The translations under genes and the position numbers were made by a program. The notes below the pieces were generated by a model. It ran no database searches, was not told the origin of the DNA, and was given only the letters and a program-made list of their open reading frames with translations. A stretch of DNA of 64,000 bases from NCBI GenBank assembly GCA_030248215.1, contig JASANG010002266.1, positions 1 to 64,000 of the forward strand, written 5' to 3'. The first letter of the stretch is position 1. Each line of letters begins with the position of its first letter. Below, piece by piece: positions 38,130 to 49,545 of the stretch. This stretch comes from Enoplolaimus lenunculus (lineage: Eukaryota; Nematoda; Enoplea; Enoplida; Thoracostomopsidae).

Positions 38130-38210
38130 AAACAACACCGCAATTCAGTTGCACTTAATGATACAAGACAGCGTCGAAAATCATGCTGCAGTCGGACAAA
38201 ATATGACTAA
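33182..38210 (+). CDS. Divergent Rab GTPase, Rab5/21/22-type, polyQ tail
   Basis: Six exons (33182-33224, 33634-33730, 34830-34902, 35929-36022, 36708-36860, 37963-38210) with GT-AG introns give 235 aa. All nucleotide-binding motifs are present: P-loop GDQGTGKT (12-19), switch-I T37 in STIGASF, WDTAGQERF (60-68) with catalytic Q65, NKID (118-121) and ETSA (146-149). TIGASF, MYYRNADAAILVYDIT and the Rab22-like KINAMFAETSA point to the endosomal Rab5/21/22/31 branch, which drives endosome traffic. Oddities: 19 consecutive glutamines (191-209) in the C-terminal tail, and two cysteines (228-229) followed by six more residues, SRTKYD, which is not a standard prenylation end. Introns hold four or more MITEs. 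Possible AATAAA signals lie at 38549 and 38638. Confidence 0.92.
33337..33416. mobile_element. 80-bp MITE, TACTGTAGTGACCC family
   Basis: TACTGTAGTGACCCGAATAA at the left mirrors TTTGGGTAACTACAGTA at the right. It shares its inner word CCAAATAAATATCAGTCCCC with the 449-bp copies at 45572 and 57460. It lies in Rab intron 1. Confidence 0.7.
33957..34242. mobile_element. Type-1 TTAGGC MITE with long array, in Rab intron 2
   Basis: Starts GTAAAGATCACGGGCGCAAC and ends GTTCCGCCCCGTTTCTGTG. The array at 34034-34204 has about 28 units of TTAGGC. The strongly biased frames on both strands are shadows of the repeat. Confidence 0.75.
34482..34652. mobile_element. Type-1 TTAGGC MITE, in Rab intron 2
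   Basis: TATTGAATAGGGTCGGAACG at the left and GTTCCGACCCAGTTCTATA at the right are inverted. The array is short and decayed (TTACGC, TTAGAC). Confidence 0.7.
35249..35374. mobile_element. Type-2 TTAGGC MITE, in Rab intron 3
   Basis: A compact copy with nearly perfect ends: ATGTTACTTTAAGGGGCGT and ACGCCCCTTAAAGTAACAT. Only two or three hexamers remain in the middle. This defines the type-2 boundaries. Confidence 0.8.
36095..36212. repeat. GC-rich MITE fragment in Rab intron 4
   Basis: GTCCGGCGCTGTCCGTCGCC and the family core GTACGTGGGTAACTTTCGTA. The left end is missing. Confidence 0.55.
37180..37244. repeat. (CATA)n microsatellite in Rab intron 5
   Basis: CATACATA units with interruptions. 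Confidence 0.85.
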
Positions 38211-39540
38211 ATTCTATCCATATTCACTATTGTATCGCATTTTGTGTAGCGACTGTTGCCAGTTGATGATAGGATTTGTAATCTGACTGAATCAACAGAT
38301 ATTGAGATTTTTACTCAGTTTACTGCCAGCAGGCAATCTCCCTCAATTCAAACACTTTTACGGTTGAAAAGACTATCATTTGTTTGATATTAGCTGCTAA
38401 AACTCCAACTTCAAATTATTAAATATCCCTGATAAAGATCTCATATATTATTAGTAAGGCTTTATTCGTAATCTGATTGGAAAATTGCTCAACTCGCGAA
38501 ACGAACAACCAATAGAATTTAAATTTAGAGGTTCGCAGACCAATCAAAATAAAGAAAATTTACAACGTTTTCAGTATTGAAACTTGATGATTTTAAGAGG
38601 TTAAACGATATTCCTTCGTTCCATTTTTATTCCAAACAATAAATCAGAAAACTTGGCCTGCAGCTGAACGTAACAGCGCGTCATCTTATTACTTCCACAT
38701 TCTGTACACAGTGTTAAACAGTTACAAACGCGTATGCGTAACATAAAATCACCACATGCCGTAAGCGAGCATCAAACTTCTATAGCTGAGTGTTGATGGC
38801 AAAATCATTCCGCTGCGGTCTGCGATGTTCGAATTCTAGCGTGAATAGGCCACAGATTAAATAGTCATGCGAGGAACGGGTTAAAATATTTAGAATTAAC
38901 GCAAAGTATCTTACGCCGCTGAGCATCCTGTATGTGACGAAATGTTATTTATGATCAAAGAGTCACACGCTAGGTTGATGCGGCGTTTCGCGGTGCGCGT
39001 AATCAGACGGCTTTGCGCGGCGCTGTAAAGCATAGCGCATCCCTGGATGATATGCAATTGTTTATAATTTCAACTGTTCACTTATGCACCATCAACAATT
39101 TACTGCGATCGACAATGTCAAACAAATGTCCGACCATTTCAATAGCTGGCTAATTTACGGACACTGTCTCAAAATAATCTCCAAAATTTTAGTTATCTAT
39201 AAAATTTACATTTTGTTGAATAATTCGATGTGGGCGGGAACACTCATTATTGGCGGCAAATTCAAATTTTGGTTGGAAAATTTAAATTTTGGCTTGAAAT
39301 TCAAATGTTGGTGGGAAAGTCAAATTTTGGCGGGAAATTTCAAAATTTGGCGGAAAAACGGTAATTTTCGCAAGAAAATGCAAAGTTGAGCGAGAAATTC
39401 AAATTTTATCGGTAAATTCTAATTGTGGTGCCAGAAAATACACTGCCAAAATACTCTGCCATTTCCGGCACATATCCTAAGAATATATTAAACATACAAA
39501 AAACAACATGCTAGCTAGATAGTGTGCAAATAATTATTTA
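38211..39540. other. Rab 3' flank and degraded MITEs
   Basis: 38655-38880 is a degraded piggyBac-like MITE with the tRNA-like core (ATAGCTGAGTGTTGATGG and GTTCGAATTC) and TTAA at 38881. 39235-39425 is a degenerate repeat of TTTTGGCGGGAAA-like words. No gene. Confidence 0.5.
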
Positions 39541-39857
39541 TGGGTCATCCACGTAATACTGTCTACGCTACTGTAAAAAATTGTCCACACACCTGATTTT
39601 AAGGGAGGGACAAAACGACAATGTCCTTAAGCTATAAAGACTTCACAGATGGTGTAATTAGCTAGTGGGTTTTGGCAGCAGGTCCTTAGAAGGGACTAAG
39701 GACAATGTTAAACGTTATCTTGTTGAATTCAGGCTTAACATTTGTTACACTTTTGTATTTTGGCTTTAAAACACCTTAATTTTTGCTACGAACTGATAGC
39801 AAAAATAAATGCGTTTTAATTTGCAATGAAACGGGGTGCAGACAAATTGAAAACATT

Positions 39858-39866
39858 TATATAAAT
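39858..39866 (+). promoter_or_regulatory. TATA box of orphan exon 1
   Basis: TATATAAAT, 118 bases before the ATG at 39976. Identical spacing to copy B. Confidence 0.6.
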
Positions 39867-39975
39867 CTGTGAAATGTGAAATATTTACCAATTTAACCAG
39901 TGAAATCTTCGCGAAATTCAATTTTTGCGTATATTTTGCACCAGTTGTATTTTGAATTAAAAATAAACCGTAAAA

Positions 39976-40030
39976 ATGAAATTTTTGTTGGTTACATTTC
40001 TTGCCGCTGTTGTATTCTGCGTGGTATATG
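39976..40030 (+). pseudogene. Orphan signal-peptide exon (family member A)
   Basis: Codes for MKFLLVTFLAAVVFCVVY plus one base (phase 1), followed by a GTAAGTTC donor. It matches exon 1 of the copies at 42093, 54212 and 61846, with identical protein to the last. No exon 2 of the family lies before the next first exon at 42093. It is therefore either a dead duplicate or an alternative promoter and first exon that could splice over copy B's exon 1 to 44242. The promoter, TATA box and 5' leader are intact. Confidence 0.6.
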
Positions 40031-41262
40031 GTAAGTTCAAAGCTATCGTTAATTAGCTAGTGGGTTTGGCAGCAGGTCCTTCGAAGGCGCTAAGGACAAG
40101 GTAGGTACTGTCTGGACACAGTGTCTGACAATACGAGTTCCTTCGAACAGACCTTGCATAATCGCTAAGCAAAGTTCCTTCGAACAAACTTTGTATTATG
40201 AAATAAGCTGAGTCCCTTCTGACAGACTCTGGACAAAACAGTTGTCCTTTAAACAACGTATAGACAATTTTGCATGGGTATGGACGGCAACGTGACCAAG
40301 CATAGGTCGTTTAGAGAGAGTGCAAGTTGTCAGCAGTGTCTAAACAGGATATGAGCGGCATTTGGACATGTAATTTGGAAACAACAAAGCTACAGACTTA
40401 GGGGCTCGTACGTGGGGGACAATTTTTTACAGTAGCGTAGACAGTATAACGTGGATGACCCATTGGTGCAAGAAATAGCTGTAACATTTTGCTACTTTCG
40501 AATAATAACATGGACATTTTATTGTCATGGCGCTGGCAGTATAACCTGCACGGTTTATAAGTGGATAGATGAAATTACAAACAGTTGGATACCACACAGG
40601 CATGCGTTATGCTTTACTCCGCCGTGCCAAGCCGTCTGACTACGCGCACCGCAATCAAAAAGAGTGTTAGGCATCTTACTCTATGATAACTTGACAAAAT
40701 GACAAAAAAGCATTCTCTCATTCAGTGAATAACTTGTTAGCACTAAACAATACGCTTCAATTTAAACATTTGCAATTTTTACGAAGCTCAAGAACGTTAA
40801 AAACGGTACGTGCAGGGTCTTAGTGTATTTCAGATGATATAAAAGGCAAAGACAGAATGACCTATTTGAAACACTCACCTACACGATTCCGTCAGTTCAC
40901 AATTATGCAAATAATTGTTATTTTGATATATTAACTTAAATCCTACTTAGCTATCCGCATAATCTGTCAATCATCCAAATATTTGCCGCTTGGCGAAAGT
41001 CTGCGACGTTTGGAACCTATATTCTCTGCTGTATGCAGCACCTAATAGTTTGTTGGCAGCATGGTTTTAGACATGACAACGGATTGATGCTATTGAAGAA
41101 AAATTTGCCACAGAACTCAGGGTAAATTAAATGCAAAAAGTGCTAAAATCCAAACTTATCAGTCTTTTTTTCGAAAGTTGCAAAACATAGAACCGGCTGG
41201 TATAATTGTTAAAAATATTTAAAAATGGAAGTACTTGACTTTGTGAGTTTCGCGCAACAACA

Positions 41263-41455
41263 CCGTGTAAGTTCCAGTGAGTTATAGTAATTGATTTTGA
41301 TATGAGCTTAACTCACAGTTGGTTGAGTTGATTCTTTGCCCTGAGTTGAGTTGATTCCGGGTGAGTTGATTAATTGAAATCAGAATAAGTTGAGTCAACT
41401 TAAAATTCTACGCTATGTGGATTGAACTTATAATCAACTCAGTGGAATTTACAGT
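41263..41455. mobile_element. Diverged CACTGTAAATT-family MITE
   Basis: Left CACCGTGTAAGTTCCAGTGA, right CTCAGTGGAATTTACAGT. ACTCA/TGAGT-rich interior. 40465-41260 contains no further feature I recognise. Confidence 0.55.
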
Positions 41456-41974
41456 AAATTATGTCGCTGACTCGTTACCATACGTGCACTCGGCACATCC
41501 ATCGTCCTTCTATACTGTTTTAAAAAGGCTAGCTATACTGTTATTACGTAACTGTGTGCGGAAATTTTATCTCTAAATAAAAATGTCATGTGAGCCGGAT
41601 GGTAATTTAGAAATTTTGTCAAAATTTGTCTGTTTTCAGTTTTACACAGAACATTGTCGCCTGAAAAATTAGCCATTAAAATTTGTGTGAAACAGCAGTT
41701 GTGTACGTATAGAATTTAGGTAATACCGTTATCTGGTAAGAAACAGGCCATTAATTTTAGAATTGGTAAACTAAAAGCAGTTTTTTGAAATTATTATTCT
41801 TCTTCGACTAAATATTATTATTTAATAAACGTTATCTTGTTGAATTCAGGCTTAACATTTGTTACACTTGTGTATTTTGGCTTTAAAACACCTTAATTTT
41901 TGCCACGAACTGATAGCAAAAATAAATGCGTTTTAATTTGCAATAAAACGGGGTGCAGACAAATTGAAAACATT

Positions 41975-41983
41975 TATATAAAT
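41975..41983 (+). promoter_or_regulatory. TATA box of gene B
   Basis: TATATAAAT, 118 bases upstream of the ATG. Confidence 0.65.
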
Positions 41984-42092
41984 CTGTGAAATGTGAAATA
42001 TTTACCAATTTAACCAGTGAAATCTTCGTGAAATTCAATTTTTGCGTATATTTTGCACCAGTTGTATTTTGAATTAAAAATAAACCGTAAAA

Positions 42093-44447
42093 ATGAAATT
42101 TTTGTTGGTTACATTTCTTGCCGCTGTTGTATTCAGCGTGGTATATGGTAAGTTCAAAGTTATCGTTAATTAGCTAGTGGGTTTGGCAGCAGGTCCTTCG
42201 AAGGCGCTAAGGACAAGGTAGGTACTGTCTGGACACAGTGTCTGACAATACGAGTTCCTTCGAACAGACCTTGCATAATCGCTAAGCAAAGTTCCTTCGA
42301 ACAAACTTTGTGTTATGAAATAAGCTGAGTCCCTTCTGACAGACTCTGGACATAACAGTTGTCCTTTAAATAACGTGTTGACAATTTAACAATGGTATGG
42401 ATGTGAGTCTACACGGGATATGCGTGACATTTGTACATGTAATTTAGAAATAAGAAAACTACAGACTTAGGGGCTCGTATATGGAGACAATTTTTTACAG
42501 TAGCGTAGGTAGTATAACGTGGATGACCCATAAGGCTATGCGTTACGATTAGCCTACAATTAAGCCTGTAAACCACCCAGATAATCGGGGGTACGGTATT
42601 AAAACTAGAGGACCAGGCGAGTTCATCCTTTACTGGTCTTCGCCTGTAGGTACGATCTCTGAGTTTGTACGATGAAACCCGCCGAACTTGCAATTCATTA
42701 CTGAAGGCAGTTAAAACTGTATTAATACTTTGAAACGTAATAAATTAAGTAAATGCAAGAACAAAACAACACGGAAACATAAATACAAGTAACGAAATAC
42801 AAGTAAAGAAATACCAGTAAAGAACCACTTAAACAGAAGCTAACTTAGAATTAGACTGATACGAGAATTAAGTCTAATTCTTGAGAAACACATTCGGAAT
42901 TAAACTGCATTCTTTTCCTCTTTTAAAAGGAAACTGGTTATTTCCGGAATACCTTTATTATCTCCAGAGAATCCGGAAAAGCTAATGAATAAATCCGAAT
43001 AACGGGTATGTCATTTGTGTCATAACCTTAAATCACATAGCCGACGATTCTAACAGATGACTTTAAAGATTATTCCACATCGACCGGGGAGGGACCGCTC
43101 ACAAAGCCTAGGCCTTGGTTAAGCGTAAGCAAAAAATAGTGTAAATTTAAAGCTGGGCCAGTCTTTTCTGGAAATGTTTTAGTGCAAATTTAATTTAACC
43201 TCTCGTCACTTTGATAGTTGATTCCGCGACCCCAAGTTTGTATACATTTTTCGAATTTGTAATTCTTACGGTGTTAAGTGTTGACTTCAGTAAAATATGG
43301 CTACAACCGAATTTAGGGAATTTCAGTAGAAACGGTTTATATCAACAAAAGTAAAAAATTTGCAAATAAATAGTTTTCTGCTCAATTCACGTTCAGCATC
43401 TCAGTTTGTTTCAAAATTTACAAAAAAATCATATGATACTGACAGACAGTGTAGGAAATTTGAAACACAAAACGGGACCGATACATGATGGTAGCAGACA
43501 ACTACTGTTTTGGAATATGTTACCAATGAGTAGAATTTGGCAAAACAGACCTGATCTGCCCCGTTTGTAATATGAACCTCACATAAACATATTCCTAAGC
43601 CTAACGTAAGGATGAGCCTACAATTAAGCGTAGGTCTTGCCTAAGCCTAATTAAAAATAGTCTAAAACTAAAGCTGTGCCAGTGTTTTCTGTCAATATTT
43701 TTAGCTCAACTCACCTCCAGTATCTGAATTTGGTTCAAAATTTACAGTCAATATAATCGTAGCTATTTATATATGGCTCCAGATCTTCACTGTGAAATAT
43801 GTAATGGTTTAAGTTTTAAGCTTCTAGCTTATGTAATTAACTTTTTATTTTTAAATTGACAAATGTTTTATCTTAGGGCGTTGGAATACCTCATTTATCG
43901 TTTAACTTAATTGAATAGTCATTGTTTTAATTTTCAAAAACTATATTTTTATACTTTTAAACTTTTCACTCCGTTTTTATTCAATTAAGTCAGAAAAATA
44001 ACTATTAATGGGATTGTATTTTTCAGATGTTTTTTCCAAATTGGCGACCTCAACATTATTTCAATGACAAAATTTTGCTTTGTTTCCGGGTTCAGCATTA
44101 TTTGCGGACCTTTGTAGAAATACATGTGCATTTTTACGCCCAATTCAGCAATTTGGGTTTCGGTGTTTGTAAGAGTTCTTGTCTTGAAATGCAAACCGTT
44201 TTGTTTGTTTATTCCTTAATTTTTGATGAATTTGGTTTTAGGCGACCTTGATGAATGTGTTGGAGATTGCACATTGGATGTCATGGACCCAGGTCAATCG
44301 TTTGATATTGCAACGATGTGCTCTGGATATCATAGGTGGGAAAGCTGTATTAAAGGCTGCCCACAAGGCGAACTAGTTTGGGAAATTGCAAAAGAACAGG
44401 ATCCAACAACCTTTAACGAACTGTTTCAAACTTGTGCGGCGGTTTAA
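42093..44447 (+). CDS. Small secreted six-cysteine protein (family member B)
   Basis: Exon 1 (42093-42147, 55 nt) codes for the signal peptide MKFLLVTFLAAVVFSVVYG. Exon 2 (44242-44447) follows a 2.1-kb phase-1 GT-AG intron. The product is 86 aa; the mature 67-68 residues start at DLDECVGDC. Six cysteines sit at C-x3-C-x16-C-x8-C-x3-C-x24-C, with a conserved block WESCIKGCPQGELVW. The acidic, helix-favouring sequence and paired C-x3-C motifs suggest a disulfide-tied helical hairpin (inference). The intron contains MITE-derived sequence to 42531 and a TTAGGC-type element at 43565-43690. A 7-bp stem-loop (ATTCGGCGGAAGGCCGAAT) lies in the 3' flank at about 44532. Possible AATAAA at 44952. The function is unknown. 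Confidence 0.87.
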
Positions 44448-45571
44448 ATAGAACATTTATACGATGATTTTCACACATTAATACATCATGTTGTCTCATA
44501 GGTTGTTAAATGAAGTGAAATAGGACAAGATATTCGGCGGAAGGCCGAATCTGCGGTCACCGCTAGCCAATTTAAACAGACTTGCATTTATCTTCATAGT
44601 TTAAGTTCAGGGAAACACCTAAATTTGCCGACATCACTCTGTTTTTAAAAGCATTTTAATTGAATTTAAAACATTGATGCGTTTTTATTGTGAATTCAGC
44701 TCAAATTTGGGTTTTTACTGCGCGAAACGGTTGATTTGTGACAAAAGTTCTATCGAACACCGATTTAAAATAGCGATAACTTAAAATTCGTCAAAGAGAT
44801 ACAGCTCACGAAGTGTGATCATAATTTTTTTGTCTACACAAATATAAATCTGTATTAAAAATTCACAATGGTACGAAACCTGTAAAGTTACCGCAAGTCG
44901 AACTTTTTATGAAAATTGATTTTTATTTATGCCCTATGTGAATAACGCTATAATAAACATTCCATTCGCAAAAGTTTAACGTTTCAAAAGCATTTTGTTT
45001 TATTTTATATTAACAAATGCGGTTTATTTTTAATCTACTGGCAGGATTAAAGAACTCGGTATCATGGGAATTTATTCGGATGATTAGCAAAAATTTTACT
45101 GACTAATTCCGAGTGTACTTGCATGTTATGTTTAATTAGAAATTGTCTAAAGTTGTGACCCTACGAGTATTAACGATCAAACGGACGGTTGAAACTGCAG
45201 CTGTACTTTCGTCGCAGCAGGTAACAATGTGTAGATGAGCATAAAGTTACTGAAGGTGAGCAACAGACTGGCTACACAAATGGGAATCAAAGTCTCATAC
45301 GCCACCATTTTATTCTCCTAAATGCAAGCAAGCTAAGCATTTTATTCAAGTTTTGCAATATTTTTTGTTACATAAAACTTCAGAGATAGTAGTCACAGTA
45401 CATGTTTACGATGCGTATGAAAATAATTGCAGAAATTTAAAATATTATTGCTGGTAACTACAAAATTCCAGTTTCAAATATTATGTGGGGTTAACTGTCT
45501 AGCTGGGGATACCTGTAACACGTTTTGTCCCTATTGTCAATAGAGGTATCATGTGAGGAATGTTGATGCGC

Positions 45572-46020
45572 TACTGTATTGACCCCAAAAAGAGAGGGAG
45601 GGGTAATAGAAGGGGTCCTCATTTTGAGTCCGAATCAATTGGAGTCCGTATTCCTAATCAGAGTCCGCAAGCGAACAGAGTTCGTAAACCCTAATTAGAG
45701 TCCATAAATGTCAAATAACCCTAATTGTAGAGCATAAATGACTCCAGGACCAAATAACTTGAGTTCGAAACTTTAAAGCGTACTTAAATTTTGAAAGTAC
45801 ATTCCTAATTATAACATTGTATTATCACTCAAGCTGTTGACACAAGAGAAATAAACGTTTTATTCAACGAATAATTGAGTACCGGATATATATTAGTAAC
45901 GACAGACGGCGGAGCGTGGGTTAAAAATAAATAACAGTCTGTAACCGAATAACAAGGGGGGTACCCTCCGGAGAGGCCAAATAAATATCAGTCCCCCCGT
46001 TTATTCGGGTCACTACAGTA
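45572..46020. mobile_element. 449-bp MITE, TACTGTAGTGACCC family
   Basis: Starts TACTGTATTGACCCCAAAAA and ends CGGGTCACTACAGTA. Inside are repeated AGAGTCCGTAAACCCTAATT words and a GC-rich centre. The second copy in unit 2 is at 57460-57907. Confidence 0.7.
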
Positions 46021-46390
46021 TTAAATTCCAGAAAATTTCAGTTGCCTGCTAAACTTACGTGATATTCACATATGATGCTCGAAATATTGTCTGTCAATAT
46101 CATATTATGTCATGTTTTAAAGTGTCTGCAAGATTGTGGTAAACTAGCTTGAATGTCCATGATAAAATTTGAAATTTGAATTATTTGTACTGGGTAATAT
46201 ATTTAAAGAACATTGTCACTGGAAACACAAAAATAGAAGCTAATTCAACATTGGTTATCATTTAGTGTACATAATATAACTTTTTATAGTTTTATTAGTG
46301 GCCGCAAATTACATTATCCTGCATTATATCATATGATATTTGGTAAAATTTTGGAATATTTTATGATATTCGCATAAATGTAAAGTGTAT

Positions 46391-47105
46391 GTGTGGTTCA
46401 CGTTAAAACTGGGGCAGAATGGGACACGATTTATTTCTATCAAAATATTAGGTAACATTTTGTCTGCTTGTCAACCAATACCACATTCCAAAAACCGCAT
46501 TTATCTGCTAGTATCAAATGTAGACCATACCTGTATATGTTAATGTCACATGACATTCACGTTGTCTGTCAACCTCATAATAAAGTTTGAAATATGTATT
46601 CACACGTAGTACAGAAGCTAGTTTCCGGGTATGCCGAGTGTCATATGATACTGACACACATGTTAGTGTCATATGACATTAGCAGATGGGGTCGAAAGGT
46701 TTCAGTTAGGCTGTCGAGCATCTTGCTGAGCTATGGTATTATTACCAGCGTAATTTTGATTTTGGCGGGAAAATTTAAATTTTGGAGAAAAAATTTAAAT
46801 TTTGCTGGAAAAATTCAAAAATCGGCATGATGAAAATTTTGGCGCGAAACTTTAGATTTTAGCGAGAAAATTAAAGTTTGACGGGAAATTCAAGTTTCGG
46901 CAAAAATTAGAATTTCAGCGGTAAAATTCAAATTTCAGCGGAAAATTCAAATTTTGGTTGGTAATTTAAATTTGGCTGGAAAATTTTAATTATCATGTGA
47001 TGTTTATAAAGCTGTCTGTCGAACGTCAAATATATTTGCACTAAACTTAGAACATAACATGATAATTACTATACGTCCTATAATATCATGTGACACAAGC
47101 ACACG
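46391..47105. repeat. Region of ATCATATGAT palindromes and TTTTGGCGGGAAA words
   Basis: A degraded TGCGGGGTTCACG-family MITE begins near 46391. 46754-46990 is a degenerate tandem repeat of AAATTTTGGCGGGAAA-type words. The same block in unit 2 is at 58470-58735. Confidence 0.5.
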
Positions 47106-47120
47106 CGTACGTTTAGCTGA

Positions 47121-48146
47121 TGCGGGATTCACGTCATAACCGGGGCAGCCGGTCGCTCTTTGCCCATGTTGATTCGACGTCACCGTTCAAATTCGAGCTC
47201 TCATCGGGTGAACAGACAAACCTCGAATGGTGACATTTACTTATAAACCTTTCCTCTCAGATCAATGTGTGCAAGATCGGTATGTCACGTGATACTAAGG
47301 GTTACTTATGCGAATATCATATAATATTTCAAAATTACAACGAATATCATGTGATGATATTAAGCGCGATAGTATAATCTTTTGGTGCTTGTAAATTAAT
47401 TAAAAGTCGGACGGCAGAGGCACAGATGTGCTATAAAATACCAAACACACGCCTGGAAATTCGTTACCGACACAAAAATTGCTTAGAAAAACAGTATCAT
47501 AAATCAAAAAATTTAATTTAAAATTCGAGTATCTTATGATATTCAACAGGACAATTTGAGTGTGTTACCTCAAGTATGTAGACATTTTAAAATATATGAA
47601 TATGATGTTCGCAGACAATACGTCAAACATCATATGATATTGAAGCACAAAAGACGAACTGCATATGATGATAGCAGACAAATACGTCGTTTGAATATGA
47701 TACTGGGTCTATTAGCAGACAAAATGTTATCGGTCATCCACCTTATAATTCGCGCGCTAATGTAAAAATTGGTTCAACCACCAGGTAGAGATCTGTGTAC
47801 ACATCGAGGCTGCAACTAGCGTTGTCCCGACACTGTCCGAAGGGAGTCGGGACAAAAGGTAAAAAAATTAAGCACAATAAATAAGTGTATATATGTGTTT
47901 GTGTTGTTGTTATGTATGTTTGCGATGCTATATGAACACAGTGCAATATGTCTTTACGTCCTTGGTAGGGACTACCGGACTTTATAGTGGTCTCGTAATA
48001 GAGTGTTAAAACGACGTCGGGCCTTACTCAGACCCAGACATTTTTTGCAATAGCGCGTGCAGTATAACGTGGATGTTCCATTACCCAATAGGCTAATAGG
48101 GACAAAACAAGTCCCAATCTGCGCCAGTTTAAACATGAACCCCGCA
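47121..48146. mobile_element. TGCGGGGTTCACG MITE with a nested GGGTCATCC MITE
   Basis: The outer ends are TGCGGGATTCACGTCATAAC and ATGAACCCCGCA. Near 47732 the sequence AAAATGTTA is followed by GGTCATCCACCTTATAATTC, and the inner element ends with AACGTGGATGTTCCA before TTACCCAATAGG, giving a TTA target duplication (PIF/Harbinger-like). The outer element carries several ATATCATATGATAT palindromes. The duplicate in unit 2 is at about 58854-59846. Confidence 0.65.
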
Positions 48147-48770
48147 CGACTTCGGAGGTGGCGGGGTTTGTACATCAGTGTGAAATGATATTCATTCGCG
48201 CATCACGTTTTATAGCTGGGGCAGCGGGGAACACGTTGTGGCCCTATTACAATAGCGGTTGTCATTTTGTCTGCTTGTTGATCCGCTATCAATTTCAAAA
48301 AATTTAAATTTCAATTTTATCGATGCCAACACCGATGCCGATTTTTATCCACAAAATTTGCCCAAAACTATGCCGAATTTAATTTTAATGTGCGATACTA
48401 AAGAACAGATACAATTCTACACTACGTAACTCACTGTGAAGACTTAAACCGTAATTATAAATGTTTTACTTTAGTAAGAACAATATATTTCAGTTAATAT
48501 TTTTCACTCAAACGCAAGAGATAACAATATTCCTGATAAGACGAACTGATATACACTAACAAGTAAGATTAGTTGCATTCAAATTTACTATGTGCAAAAA
48601 TGTGTTGGCAAAGAATCAGCAATTTTTCTGTTGTGCCTATGCCGATACTCGTGAAAAGTGCCGATTAAAACCGATATCAATTAATCGGCAATTTCGATAT
48701 TTATTGTAAAATTTCAACAAGCCAGTTTACCCTTTCTTCCACGCTAGTGAAGTTGTGCTACTTGCGATTA

Positions 48771-48906
48771 AGGGTAGCGAAATGCTTGTCGTACGGCTTC
48801 ATTTGGTACCGTCTGTCACTGTCCGTCACCGTCCGTCACCATACAATATCGTAGGTGAGTAATTCACGTAGACGTCGTCGGGCGTCATCAAAAGTATAGC
48901 GCCACA
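48771..48906. mobile_element. GC-rich MITE, AGGGTAGCGCTATACTT family
   Basis: AGGGTAGCGAAATGCTTGTC at the left, CATCAAAAGTATAGCG at the right. Duplicated in unit 2 at 60471-60606. Confidence 0.6.
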
Positions 48907-49284
48907 ATTACACGGATACTTTGTACTCACCGCAGTGCCGGTTGGTCATTGGTTTTTAAAGTTTTCGTGCCAAGTCGTATTTTAGTAGAAGACTTCTTGG
49001 TCAATCCACGCGAAGAATATTCCAGCAATTTGGGAATAGGTTGTAGGTGAGAAGTTTTCTTGCCTGACTGAAAGTCAGCTTTCCAGCTAAATCTACACTG
49101 TACTTAGAATTTTTAATTGTAAGCTATAATTTACGAGTGAGAATATTTTACTTCAATTGATTCTTTAAGTACCGTGCAAGTTTTATTGTGAGAAACGTAG
49201 AGATTTCACTTGTTTTGGAAACCACGACCTTCGAAAGGCTTAGCCCGGAGTGTCGACTATATTCATTTAATAGTTCTTTCTGTC

Positions 49285-49545
49285 TCAAAATGAGTTATAG
49301 CAACTTATATCTTAGCTTAGCATTAAACATTAATTAACCCACCGTTGGTTGAGATGATGCTTTACTCTGAATTGAGTTGATTCCAGGTAAGTTGATTAAT
49401 TAACGTTTGTTGAGTTTATTCTTTACTCTGAGTTTAGTTAATCAAGTGTGAGTTGATTAATTAAATTCAGAGTAAGTTGAATCAACTTAGAATTCTGTGT
49501 AAGCGTAAGCGGGTTGAACTTTTGAGTTATAATTAACTCAGTGTA
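49285..49545. repeat. Diverged CACTGTAAATT-family MITE (unit 1 copy)
   Basis: TGAGTTGATT and TTAATTAAC words with partly duplicated interior. Duplicated at 60990-61250. Confidence 0.45.

Larger units (their letters stand above)
39541..40462 (+). mobile_element. PIF/Harbinger-like MITE carrying a promoter and exon 1
   Basis: The ends TGGGTCATCCACGTAATACT and AGTATAACGTGGATGACCCA are inverted repeats of 47 bp with one mismatch. Flanking bases are TTA on the left and TTG on the right. Inside, MITE-derived sequence (GCTAGTGGGTTTTGGCAGCA) ends near 39707, then promoter plus first exon of the secreted-protein family run to 40030, then MITE sequence resumes (GCTAGTGGGTTTGGCAGCAG). In the other array copies only the right half of this MITE is present, in intron 1. 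So here a promoter and signal-peptide exon are bracketed by intact transposon ends. Confidence 0.75.

Noticed and set aside
42409-42693. Minus-strand frame kept in three array copies (also 54485-54847 and 62198-62482)
   Set aside because: It spans the MITE end and intron sequence of the secreted genes; it is conserved only because the units are recent duplicates.
47972-48175. Minus-strand frame duplicated at 59672-59875
   Set aside because: It lies across the ends of nested MITEs and is kept by recent duplication.
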